6,140 nt of DNA from an uncultured Lentisphaeria bacterium (GCA_937888615.1 CALABZ010000300.1:1-6140), one strand, 5' to 3'. Shown: positions 1 through 5,551, counted from the first letter of the stretch. Program-made: numbers and translations. The notes: a model not told the origin generated them from the letters alone.

Positions 1-28
1 CAGTGTTACTACATATTTTATTACCGGC

Positions 29-65
29 ATGATATTTCTCCAATTTTGTTTTTGGGAAATATCAT
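29..65. repeat. AT-rich inverted repeat / hairpin
   Basis: ATGATATTTC (29-38) and GAAATATCAT (56-65) are perfect 10-bp inverted arms around a 17-nt loop. As RNA on the + strand the stem could extend by a G-U and a C-G pair. A short T-run follows at about 72-76, so a weak terminator of a gene to the left is possible, but the stem is AT-rich and the T-run is offset by several bases. It could equally be a mobile-element or operator palindrome. No gene is recognisable from 1 to about 160: a 26-codon open frame running from the window edge to a stop at 79-81 looks like chance. Confidence 0.35.
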
Positions 66-167
66 AGCATGTTTTTATTAAATTTCAAGTGCAACTAAAC
101 ACTAGTAAATAATACCCATAAGCCGATAAATATAACTCTATTTTTTCGCATAAAAAACCATTTGGGA

Positions 168-206
168 TAGTGTCATAAATTTTGTGTAAACCCCTTTTTG
201 GCCTAA
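168..206 (+). repeat. Direct repeat copy 1, insertion-sequence end-like
   Basis: This 39-bp segment recurs at 264-302 in the same orientation with 36 of 39 bases identical (offset 96 bp). Its core, TAAATTTTGTGTAAACCCC, preceded by TAGTGTCA, resembles the terminal inverted repeats I remember for IS256 (mutator)-type insertion sequences, which carry GTGTAAA- and TGACAC-like blocks. That likeness is from memory and not verified by a search. No transposase gene or opposite-orientation end is present in the window. A perfect 10-bp palindrome, GCCGTACGGC (209-218), follows directly. Confidence 0.5.
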
Positions 207-263
207 ACGCCGTACGGCACGCTATAATAAAATCTACACTGCTATTCTCACCGTGTCAAATGG

Positions 264-302
264 TAGTGCTATAAATTTTGTGTAAACCCCTTTTTGGTCT
301 AA
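264..302 (+). repeat. Direct repeat copy 2, insertion-sequence end-like
   Basis: Second copy of the 168-206 repeat. It differs by CT for TC just after TAGTG and by one T for C near its right end. The 57 bp between the copies (207-263) is not repeated. The two copies point the same way, which suggests two related elements inserted close together or one element with a rearranged end, rather than the two opposed ends of a single element. Similarity stops abruptly at 302, where a degraded reading frame begins. Confidence 0.5.
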
Positions 303-515
303 GCAGTTTTCGACGAGCTTTTTTCACGCAGAATCAAGATGCAGTAATTCCGCTGCCACAAATGCGGCTCCTTGAAAATAACCAGAGAATTGAGATCAAA
401 GACAGGACTTTTAAGCAGAAATCATTTATGCTTATTTTTGCTCCAAATGCATTTTAACGATGCTTCCTTGAGCGTAACAGGAAGAATACGGAAGAAAAGC
501 AATATAAGGCATTGA
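303..515 (+). pseudogene. Relic of a CxxCG-containing ORF, interrupted by a stop
   Basis: Starting right after repeat copy 2, one frame reads 14 codons (ending RRIKMQ), hits TAA at 345-347, then continues for 55 codons to TGA at 513-515. The second part begins FRCHKCGSLKITREL and ends SVTGRIRKKSNIRH. It looks protein-like: a C-x-x-C-G zinc-knuckle start, then a basic tail. A single GAA-to-TAA change would explain the interruption. There is no start codon with a ribosome binding site. Zinc-knuckle N-termini occur in several transposase families, so with the adjacent repeats this may be transposase debris, but I do not recognise the family and a chance open frame is not excluded. Confidence 0.3.
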
Positions 516-539
516 AAATGATTAAAATTAAGATATTTT
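512..539 (+). promoter_or_regulatory. Possible promoter of the prepilin-like gene
   Basis: TTGAAA (512-517), a 16-bp spacer and TATTTT (534-539) make a moderate sigma70-type promoter. It would start transcription near 546, just ahead of AAGG (550-553), a possible ribosome binding site placed for the ATG at 562. The surrounding DNA is so AT-rich that chance matches are likely. Confidence 0.25.
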
Positions 540-549
540 ATACTTAAAT

Positions 550-596
550 AAGGTTTCGTATATGATTATAATGCATGGTTTTCACGAGCGGTAGTT
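550..596 (+). other. Damaged translation start and prepilin leader
   Basis: AAGG (550-553) precedes ATG at 562, which reads MIIMHGFHER and then stops at 592-594. ATG at 575, in a second frame, reads MVFT and continues into a different frame. The mature protein is in a third frame with no ATG upstream of GTG 597 and a stop at 549-551. Intact members of this family begin with a short leader, then GF or F, then TLIELL and a hydrophobic run. Here GF and FT are visible but in two different frames, and TLIEL is missing. This pattern suggests several small indels in the leader-coding segment. Confidence 0.45.
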
Positions 597-1301
597 GTGA
601 TCATCGCAATCCTGGCGGCAATGCTGCTGCCGGCACTCAACAAGGCCCGCGAAAAAGCCCGTTCAATCAACTGCCTCGGCAACTTGAAGCAACTGGGTAC
701 CGCGACTCAACTTTACATCGGAGACTGCGACTACTTTCCCAGCCGGGGCCCCGGCGGCGTCGGCGATTGTTTCACCATCACCCTGGCCCCCTACCTCGGG
801 ATTCAGGTGGACCCGGCCGTCGGCTTCAACAACAATGAAGTTCTCGCGGTCTATATGTGTCCCTCCGCTGAGAAAAACATGTTCAATACGGCATCCAATA
901 AACACTTGTACGCCGGAGCCGGAGGTTTGGGCTACACTTCCAATAATTATCTGACCGGACGTGCATCGCCGAGCACCAGCGTAATGACCGCCGGTCAACT
1001 GAAGGCCTCGCTGGTGAAGAATCCCTCGATGAAATTTCTGTTCCTCGACAACGGCGACGGCGGCACCGAAACCACCGGTATCGACCATACCACCCACAGC
1101 CGGGTAGCCTATCGGCATACCTCGAACGGCGGCAGTCGGGTCTTCCTGCCGATCACGGTAAGTTCAGCGACGCCGGGTAGCCTTGCATCTTTCGCGCAGG
1201 GGAAAGGTGTCAATATCGCCCATGCCGACGGCAGCGCCGCCAATCGTCTCGGCCCCGCCACCGGCACGGAAGTAAGAGAACTCCACTGGACGGCTCAATA
1301 A
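597..1301 (+). CDS. Prepilin-like DUF1559-type protein, N-terminal signal missing (probable pseudogene)
   Basis: Type II secretion/type IV pilin-like protein of the kind hugely expanded in Lentisphaerota. The 234 residues from GTG 597 begin in the middle of the usual hydrophobic helix (IIAILAAMLLPAL, residues 2-14), followed by NKAREKARSINCLGNLKQLG (15-34), a family hallmark. Later come FLFLDNGDGG, YRH (172-174) and VNIAHADGSA (205-214), matching the C-terminal block of this family that ends in a DG near a conserved His. Missing is the prepilin peptidase recognition segment (G/F-TLIE) before the helix; the DNA just upstream carries pieces of it out of frame. GTG 597 is only the first in-frame start and has no good ribosome binding site. 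If made, the protein would lack proper prepilin processing. High GC contrasts with the AT-rich DNA to its left. The family is confident; functionality is doubtful. Confidence 0.75.
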   Translation: MIIAILAAMLLPALNKAREKARSINCLGNLKQLGTATQLYIGDCDYFPSRGPGGVGDCFTITLAPYLGIQVDPAVGFNNNEVLAVYMCPSAEKNMFNTASNKHLYAGAGGLGYTSNNYLTGRASPSTSVMTAGQLKASLVKNPSMKFLFLDNGDGGTETTGIDHTTHSRVAYRHTSNGGSRVFLPITVSSATPGSLASFAQGKGVNIAHADGSAANRLGPATGTEVRELHWTAQ

Positions 1302-1305
1302 GTTT

Positions 1306-2838
1306 TTAAAGTTTGTGACTGCCGGGCCCATAGGCCTTATCGCCATAAAGCGCCCGGCTTCCCTCCGGCACCGTCAATCGATAGCCGGAGTTGTCATATT
1401 CCAACTCGATCGCACCGTGCCGGGTCGGCTGGCGCACCTTGAAAGAGACCAATTCGCCCGGACGGGGATCAACCCGGAAAACATCTAACCCCGGCGCGAC
1501 CGGTTTGATCCCGCAGAGCTCACGGGTGATGATGTTGGCCGGAGCCGCCCCCCACGCGTGATTCCAATCCTGATTCGGTTTGAGCGAATCGTCCCAGGCC
1601 TCCATGGTGATTGTCGCCCCTTTGTCCAACATATTCCGCCAGCTCCGCAAACCATTGCCGGTCATCAAGTCCCGGGCATGATCGTTCAAATTCCACGCAT
1701 AACAGGTTTCGAGCAGGAATTGCGCCACGTAGACACTGCACGACATGCCTTTTTTTCGCAGGACTTCCGTCAGGGCCGGAGCTTCCGTTTCTTCCGCCAC
1801 GCCGGACCATAACGCGAATACCGTTCCATGCAATGATACGTGATCCGAACCGGGGTTGTCTACGAAATATCCGCCCTTCAACATGGTACGCCGGATCGAT
1901 TCTTTGATCTGTGCCGCCCGTTGGCGGTAAGAGCCGTCTTCGCCGAGCTCGGCCATCGCCAGAAGCGAACGGTAATGATAGCAATTCGGCACCAGGTTCA
2001 CGTCACCGAATTCGTAGTCGTCGCGTTCCCCCATCGGCCAGTCCACAATGTCGCGGATGCCGTTCTGCGGGCGGATCAGAAAATCATCGCCGGCATGGTG
2101 CCGCAGCGTTCGTTCTTTCAAAACCGGATACCAGCGCCGGGCGCTGTCGGCATCGCCGGAATACAACAGGTAATCCCGCACGATCAGCGGCATCAGCAAA
2201 TGCCATTCGGTCGGCCAGGTGGGATATACGAGCAGATGGTCGATGGTATTGCGGGCAATGGTGTAATCGGCGTCGCAACAGAAATGACCGAGCTGGTTGA
2301 TATAGGCGTCGCCCTCATACGGCAGACGTTCGCGCTCACCATCAACGTATTTACCGAAAGGCGTCGTGACCTTGATCGAATACTTACAGAACGCCCAGAC
2401 CCGGTTCAGCCATTCATCGGAACACTCAAACATGGCGGCATCATCATTAAACGGCGCGAACACCGCCAGTTGCCGCGCGTCGAACGTCCCCTCATACCCG
2501 TTGATTTCCGCATAACGGAACGGGGCAATCTCGCCGCCGGCGGATTCCGGCGGATAGCACTTCGGCAAACTCGGTTCCGGGGCCCGGTGGAGCGGAATAT
2601 CAAAGGCATAGGTATGAGTCCCCGGTTTCAGCGTGATGTCCTGTTTTTTGAAACAACGGTAGCCGCCGGGATCACGGTTCAGCCGTCCGTCTTTCAGGAC
2701 TTCGCCGATGGCCAGTTCCACGGTTTCCCCGCCCTGCCCGGTCAGGTCCACTTCCAGCCTGCCGTAAGCGTCTTTTCCAAAATCGATCAATATATTTCCG
2801 CATGACGCGGTTACTTTGTCCGGATAAATAATTGTCAT
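1306..2838 (-). CDS. GH78 family alpha-L-rhamnosidase-like glycosidase (compact form)
   Basis: Predicted to hydrolyse terminal alpha-L-rhamnose from oligosaccharides or glycosides. The first ~130 residues resemble the beta-sandwich domain before the GH78 barrel (ILIDFGKDAYGRLEVDL at 16-32, FRYAEINGYEG at 107-117). The (alpha/alpha)6 catalytic domain follows. It shows DGERERLPYEGD (166-177), in which D166, E170 (likely general acid) and D177 match the GH78 signature, then DW (266-267), and TMEAWDD (411-417) with E413 as likely general base, followed by WNHAWGAAP (425-433). A small C-terminal beta domain ends the protein. At 510 residues it is much shorter than the usual ~900, lacking the N-terminal carbohydrate-binding modules. 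No signal peptide is visible, so it should be cytoplasmic and act on imported substrates. The start has a good Shine-Dalgarno. It is divergent from a RhaS-like regulator. Exact substrate specificity is unproven. Confidence 0.85.
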   Translation of the reverse strand: MTIIYPDKVTASCGNILIDFGKDAYGRLEVDLTGQGGETVELAIGEVLKDGRLNRDPGGYRCFKKQDITLKPGTHTYAFDIPLHRAPEPSLPKCYPPESAGGEIAPFRYAEINGYEGTFDARQLAVFAPFNDDAAMFECSDEWLNRVWAFCKYSIKVTTPFGKYVDGERERLPYEGDAYINQLGHFCCDADYTIARNTIDHLLVYPTWPTEWHLLMPLIVRDYLLYSGDADSARRWYPVLKERTLRHHAGDDFLIRPQNGIRDIVDWPMGERDDYEFGDVNLVPNCYHYRSLLAMAELGEDGSYRQRAAQIKESIRRTMLKGGYFVDNPGSDHVSLHGTVFALWSGVAEETEAPALTEVLRKKGMSCSVYVAQFLLETCYAWNLNDHARDLMTGNGLRSWRNMLDKGATITMEAWDDSLKPNQDWNHAWGAAPANIITRELCGIKPVAPGLDVFRVDPRPGELVSFKVRQPTRHGAIELEYDNSGYRLTVPEGSRALYGDKAYGPGSHKL

Positions 2839-2843
2839 GGCTT

Positions 2844-2849
2844 CACCTT
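2844..2849 (-). promoter_or_regulatory. Ribosome binding site of the GH78 gene
   Basis: On the minus strand AAGGTG lies 5 nt before ATG 2838, inside the purine-rich run AAAAGGAAAAGGTGAAG. This supports the 2838 start and hence the short, module-lacking form of the enzyme. Confidence 0.6.
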
Positions 2850-2864
2850 TTCCTTTTGTTTCCG

Positions 2865-2917
2865 TTTGACAATAATATACCGGTTATTTTAAGTAAAACC
2901 TTGATTTTCGTGTCAAA
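2865..2917. promoter_or_regulatory. Inverted TTTGACA/TGTCAAA pair, candidate regulator sites
   Basis: TTTGACA (2865-2871) and TGTCAAA (2911-2917) are perfect 7-bp inverted copies, 46 bp centre to centre, in the intergenic region between the GH78 gene and the AraC-type regulator. The right copy overlaps the predicted -35 box of the GH78 promoter. They could be half-sites for the regulator, but AraC-family sites are usually direct repeats and TTGACA is also simply the -35 consensus. Confidence 0.25.
2886..2916 (-). promoter_or_regulatory. Possible GH78 gene promoter
   Basis: On the minus strand TTGACA (2911-2916) is followed, after a 19-bp spacer, by TAAAAT (2886-2891). The -35 box is consensus and the spacer is longer than ideal, as often seen at activator-dependent promoters. 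It would give a 5' leader of roughly 40 nt. It overlaps the oppositely directed regulator promoter. Confidence 0.35.
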
Positions 2918-2929
2918 AACATCTATATT
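2901..2929 (+). promoter_or_regulatory. Promoter of the AraC-type regulator gene
   Basis: TTGATT (2901-2906), a 17-bp spacer and TATATT (2924-2929) form a good sigma70-type promoter. Transcription would start near 2936, leaving a leader of about 24 nt before ATG 2960. No clear Shine-Dalgarno is visible in that leader. Confidence 0.45.
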
Positions 2930-2959
2930 TATGCCAAACACAATAAATCCAGATACGTT

Positions 2960-3829
2960 ATGCAGGAAACCACCCTTTATTCAGCCAATCAATTCATCAT
3001 GCCGTACGGCCTGCCGTACCGGCTGATGTTCCATTCGCAGGAGAATAACCAGGAGCACCATCACGATTTCACCGAACTGGTGATCGTGCTCGACGGCTCC
3101 GCGGAACATTGGATTGCGGGGAGACATTATCCGGTATCCCGCGGCGATGTATTTGTTGTACGCAAAGGGGTTTCCCATTGCTACCGGAATTCCCTCCGTC
3201 TGCGCATTGCCAACGTCATGTTCGATCTGGAAGACACGAAAAACGACCTGCTGGACCTGCCGGAAATCCCCGGTTTCTTCGCCCTTTTCGAGTCGGAACC
3301 ATCCGTGCGCGAACAGAGTGATTTCAAAGAATGCCATACCTTGTCGCCCGTTCAACTGGCCGAAGTCGAAGGCATCCTGAACCGTTTTCAATATGAATAT
3401 CAGGGGCGAAAACCGGGATTCCGCTTTGTTTGCCGGAATGCGTTTTTCGAACTTCTTGTTTATCTGGCGCGCAGTTATGACAAGGACGGGAAAAAATATT
3501 CGAGGCGAATGATCAAGCTCAGCCGGATGATCCGGTTCATTGAAGAGAATTTCCAACAGGATATTTCCCGCGACGAAATCATGGAGGCCGGGGAAGTTTC
3601 GATAAGTGTCGGCAGCCGGATTTTTCAGGAGTTTCTACATGAAACCCCGATTGGGCACCTGATTCGGGTACGAATCGACCATGCTTCCGAATTACTGCGG
3701 CGAACCGACCGGCCGGTAGCCGAAATCGCATTCCGGTGCGGTTTCCGGGACACGAACTATTTTTCGCTGCAATTCAAAAAGACAACGGGGCTGTCACCGC
3801 GTGAATTCGCCGGGCGGCACCGGGATTAA
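2960..3829 (+). CDS. AraC family regulator, RhaS/RhaR-like
   Basis: DNA-binding transcription regulator of 289 residues, close to the length of E. coli RhaS. The N-terminal half is a cupin-type sugar-sensing domain: EHHHDFTELVIVLDG (32-46) closely resembles the EHHHDF-E-VIV segment I recall from RhaS, and SRGDVFVVRKGVSH (60-73) is the following cupin strand pair. The C-terminal ~100 residues (191-289) carry the two helix-turn-helix units of the AraC family; the second reads RPVAEIAFRCGFRDTNYFS (251-269) and then the classic TGLSPREF. The start at 2960 places the HHH motif where RhaS has it, although no strong ribosome binding site is seen. It is divergent from the GH78 gene, so it probably activates that gene in response to L-rhamnose or a rhamnoside. 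The ligand is inferred from context and similarity. Its stop is 9 bp from the convergent Lrp-type gene. Confidence 0.88.
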   Translation: MQETTLYSANQFIMPYGLPYRLMFHSQENNQEHHHDFTELVIVLDGSAEHWIAGRHYPVSRGDVFVVRKGVSHCYRNSLRLRIANVMFDLEDTKNDLLDLPEIPGFFALFESEPSVREQSDFKECHTLSPVQLAEVEGILNRFQYEYQGRKPGFRFVCRNAFFELLVYLARSYDKDGKKYSRRMIKLSRMIRFIEENFQQDISRDEIMEAGEVSISVGSRIFQEFLHETPIGHLIRVRIDHASELLRRTDRPVAEIAFRCGFRDTNYFSLQFKKTTGLSPREFAGRHRD

Positions 3830-3838
3830 GAAGGGATG

Positions 3839-4285
3839 TCACTGGCCCGGATCAAGCCATTTCTTGAACGTTTTCATGGCGAGAAAACTTTCGGTGGAGA
3901 CGATCCCGTCGATTTCGATCATGGGACCGTCGATAAACTGAATCAGGCCGTGTTTGGAAGGAAGCCAGGCCTCCACCAGCAAATCGTAACGCCCGGTGGT
4001 GATACAGACGGACTGGACCTCTTTCAGTTCGGAAATCGCGGTGGCGATCTTGGTCAGATCCTTGCTGGCGGACACTTTGACGCCCAGCATGAAAAGCTGG
4101 TGGTCCTCCACCATTTCCGGGTTGATCCATGCAGACACCCAGAGATAACCGGAGTCGATCAGTTTTCGAATCCGGTTTCTCACAGTGCCTTCGGAAATGC
4201 CGAGTTCGCGGGCAATTGTATTATTGCCCGCGCGTCCATCGGCGATCAAAGCGGCCACGATTTTCTGGTCCATATCATCCATCAT
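3839..4285 (-). CDS. Lrp/AsnC family transcriptional regulator
   Basis: A 148-residue Lrp/AsnC-type regulator, normal length for the family. Residues 3-50 are the winged helix-turn-helix (DQKIVAALIADGRAGNNTIA, then ELGISEGTVRNRIRKLIDSG). Residues ~63-145 are the RAM/AsnC ligand-binding domain, with GVKVSASKDL, then VCITTGRYDLLVEAW, the usual G-x-Y-D-L turn where amino acids bind at the dimer interface. The start ATG (4285-4283) overlaps the ald stop TGA (4284-4282) as ATGA, with no separate Shine-Dalgarno, so translation is probably coupled to ald. In-frame ATGs also exist at 4282 and 4273. Being co-operonic with ald, it likely senses alanine or a related amino acid and regulates its own operon, as AldR/Lrp-type proteins do elsewhere. 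That ligand and target are inferred. Confidence 0.9.
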   Translation of the reverse strand: MMDDMDQKIVAALIADGRAGNNTIARELGISEGTVRNRIRKLIDSGYLWVSAWINPEMVEDHQLFMLGVKVSASKDLTKIATAISELKEVQSVCITTGRYDLLVEAWLPSKHGLIQFIDGPMIEIDGIVSTESFLAMKTFKKWLDPGQ

Positions 4286-5382
4286 ACCATAATATAGTCC
4301 AACTTATGCGCTTCCGCCACCGCTTTATTGGTTAATTTTCCATTAAAACAATTCAGGCCCATTTTCAAGGCGGGAGAATCCGCCACGGCCTTTTCCACGC
4401 CCTTGCCGGCGATCATCAGTCCGTAACGGTTGGTGACGTTGCCCAGCGCGATAGTAGAACTCAGGCTTACCGCCCCCGGCATGTTCGCCACGCAGTAGTG
4501 CACCACGCCGTCAACCACGAAAATGGGGTCCGTATGAGTCGTGGCATGCGAGGTTTCGAAACATCCGCCCTGGTCGATTGCGATATCCACCATCACCGAG
4601 CCCGGTTTCATCAACGACAGGTCTTCCTTTTTGACCAGGTGCGGTGCCAGAGCCCCCGGCAGCAGCACGGCGCCGATCACCAGGTCGGCATGCGCCAGTT
4701 CGCCCAGGATATTGGCACGGTTTGAATAAAGCGTTTTCACGCCGTTGCCGAAAGCCTGTTCCAGCTCCGCCAGACGTTTCGCCGACACGTCCATGAGCGT
4801 CACGTCCGCGCCCATGCCCAATGCGATCCGACAAGCGTTCGAACCGGCCACACCGCCGCCCAGAATCAATACTTTGCCCTTGGCCGTGCCCGGGACTCCG
4901 CCCAGCAGAACACCGCGCCCGCCGCAAGGTTTCTCCAAATACTTGGCGCCTTCCTGTATGGAAAGCCGTCCAGCAATCTGAGACATCGGGGCCAGCAGCG
5001 GCAGTGAACCGTCCGCTTCCATCACTGTTTCGTAAGCGAAAGCGGTCACTTTGCGTTCCAGCAATGCTTCGGTCTGGCGACGATCCGCGGCCAGGTGCAA
5101 GTAGGTATAAAGGATCTGACCTTCATGAAAGAGGTCGTATTCGGACGGCAAGGGTTCTTTAACTTTGACGATCATTTCAGCGGCGTCGCAGATTTTTTTG
5201 CGGTCATCCATGATCTCACAACCGCAGGCCTGATATTCAGCGTCGTTGAATCCGGTCCCTGCCCCGGCTGATTTTTCGACCAGCACCCGGTGTCCGGCGG
5301 CGACATACTCTCCGGCGCCTCCGGGGGTCAATCCAACACGATACTCTTCGTTCTTGATTTCCCTTAATAATCCGATAATCAT
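4282..5382 (-). CDS. ald: Alanine dehydrogenase
   Basis: NAD-dependent alanine dehydrogenase, interconverting L-alanine and pyruvate plus ammonium in the cytoplasm. The 366-residue length is standard (about 370). It starts MIIGLLREIKNEEYRVGLTP, the usual N-terminus, with substrate-binding R15, K75 in VKVKEP (72-77) and H96 in YLHLA (94-98). The Rossmann glycine motif GGGVAG is at 174-179 with D197 ending the next strand. D269 lies in DIAIDQGGCFETS (265-277), and N298 in NMPGAVS (298-304). All expected catalytic and nucleotide-binding residues are present, so it should be active. The start is supported by a strong AAAAGGAG 6 nt upstream. It is the first gene of a two-gene operon with the overlapping Lrp-type regulator and is divergent from uxaC. 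It may assimilate ammonium, or oxidise alanine to feed pyruvate into central metabolism. Confidence 0.96.
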   Translation of the reverse strand: MIIGLLREIKNEEYRVGLTPGGAGEYVAAGHRVLVEKSAGAGTGFNDAEYQACGCEIMDDRKKICDAAEMIVKVKEPLPSEYDLFHEGQILYTYLHLAADRRQTEALLERKVTAFAYETVMEADGSLPLLAPMSQIAGRLSIQEGAKYLEKPCGGRGVLLGGVPGTAKGKVLILGGGVAGSNACRIALGMGADVTLMDVSAKRLAELEQAFGNGVKTLYSNRANILGELAHADLVIGAVLLPGALAPHLVKKEDLSLMKPGSVMVDIAIDQGGCFETSHATTHTDPIFVVDGVVHYCVANMPGAVSLSSTIALGNVTNRYGLMIAGKGVEKAVADSPALKMGLNCFNGKLTNKAVAEAHKLDYIMV

Positions 5383-5388
5383 AATAAA

Positions 5389-5396
5389 CTCCTTTT
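5389..5396 (-). promoter_or_regulatory. Ribosome binding site of ald
   Basis: On the minus strand AAAAGGAG sits 6 nt before ATG 5382, a near-ideal Shine-Dalgarno that fixes the ald start. Confidence 0.75.
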
Positions 5397-5406
5397 ATTT
5401 ATTCGA

Positions 5407-5439
5407 TTTTCGTAATAAATATAAATATAATTACGAAAA
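5407..5439. promoter_or_regulatory. Inverted repeat bracketing the ald -10 box, candidate operator
   Basis: TTTTCGTAAT (5407-5416) and ATTACGAAAA (5430-5439) are perfect 10-bp inverted arms with a 13-bp AT-only spacer; arm centres are 23 bp apart, about two helical turns. The predicted ald -10 box lies in the spacer and the right arm lies in the -10/-35 spacer, so a bound dimer would block RNA polymerase. The Lrp-type protein encoded in the operon is the obvious candidate binder, consistent with AT-rich, symmetrical Lrp sites, but this is inference. Confidence 0.5.
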
Positions 5440-5451
5440 ACAAAATATCAA
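5424..5451 (-). promoter_or_regulatory. ald-lrp operon promoter
   Basis: On the minus strand TTGATA (5446-5451), a 16-bp spacer and TATATT (5424-5429) form a good sigma70-type promoter. The start would be near 5417, giving a ~34-nt leader that contains the strong ribosome binding site. No second promoter is evident before the regulator gene, consistent with one transcript. Confidence 0.45.
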
Positions 5452-5456
5452 CCCTG

Positions 5457-5477
5457 TATTCGAGAAATAATCGAATA
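5457..5477. promoter_or_regulatory. TATTCGA inverted repeat upstream of the ald promoter
   Basis: TATTCGA (5457-5463) and TCGAATA (5471-5477) are perfect 7-bp arms around GAAATAA. The same TATTCGA occurs again at 5400-5406 in the ald leader. The pair is centred about 50 bp upstream of the predicted ald start, a usual activator position, and lies between the two divergent promoters. It is a candidate second site for the operon's Lrp-type regulator. Confidence 0.4.
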
Positions 5478-5496
5478 TTTCCCATAATATCTTTCT

Positions 5497-5515
5497 GGAT
5501 TTTTTCAAAAAATCC
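5497..5515. promoter_or_regulatory. 19-bp palindrome upstream of uxaC promoter
   Basis: GGATTTTTT and AAAAAATCC flank a central C, a perfect palindrome with 9-bp arms, followed by GC and seven T (5518-5524). It is centred about 52 bp before the predicted uxaC start. The T-run makes it look like a weak intrinsic terminator, but no + strand gene ends upstream, so an operator or a curved AT-tract/UP-like element for uxaC is more sensible. Confidence 0.4.
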
Positions 5516-5522
5516 GCTTTTT

Positions 5523-5551
5523 TTGTACGACAAATGATATTATATTATACT
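5523..5551 (+). promoter_or_regulatory. uxaC promoter
   Basis: TTGTAC (5523-5528), a 17-bp spacer and TATACT (5546-5551) give a strong sigma70-type match. Transcription would start near 5558, about 36 nt before the start codon, leaving room for the GAGGA ribosome binding site at 5583-5587 (6 nt before ATG 5594). Confidence 0.5.

Noticed and set aside
209..218. Palindrome GCCGTACGGC, found again at 3001-3010
   Set aside because: The second copy is explained by the codons for Pro-Tyr-Gly in the AraC-type protein; a 10-bp palindrome twice in a mixed-GC window is not strong evidence of a shared site.
1..560. CRISPR array or tRNA in the AT-rich left region
   Set aside because: Only two repeat copies 96 bp apart are present, not a regular array, and no cloverleaf-like sequence could be found by eye.
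663..1118. A 151-codon - strand frame inside the prepilin-like gene
   Set aside because: Antisense to a recognisable DUF1559-type protein body, with no motif of its own.
1321..1358. GCCGGGC/GCCCGGC inverted repeat as a terminator of the GH78 gene
   Set aside because: It lies inside the coding end, with a 24-nt loop and no T-run directly after it on the minus strand; chance pairing in GC-rich codons is as likely.
1840..2805. A 321-codon open frame on the + strand opposite the GH78 gene
   Set aside because: It lies wholly antisense to a gene with clear GH78 motifs; its product has low-complexity, shadow-like composition and no recognisable domain. High GC makes long antisense frames common.
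2832..3026. A 64-codon + strand frame spanning the GH78/AraC intergenic region
   Set aside because: It overlaps the promoter region and the start of the AraC gene in another frame, and has no recognisable content.
2981..3556. A 191-codon open frame on the - strand inside the AraC-type gene
   Set aside because: The + strand carries an unmistakable AraC cupin and HTH protein; the antisense product has no family features or ribosome binding site.
3836..4297. A 153-codon + strand frame opposite the Lrp-type gene
   Set aside because: Antisense shadow of a clear Lrp/AsnC protein.
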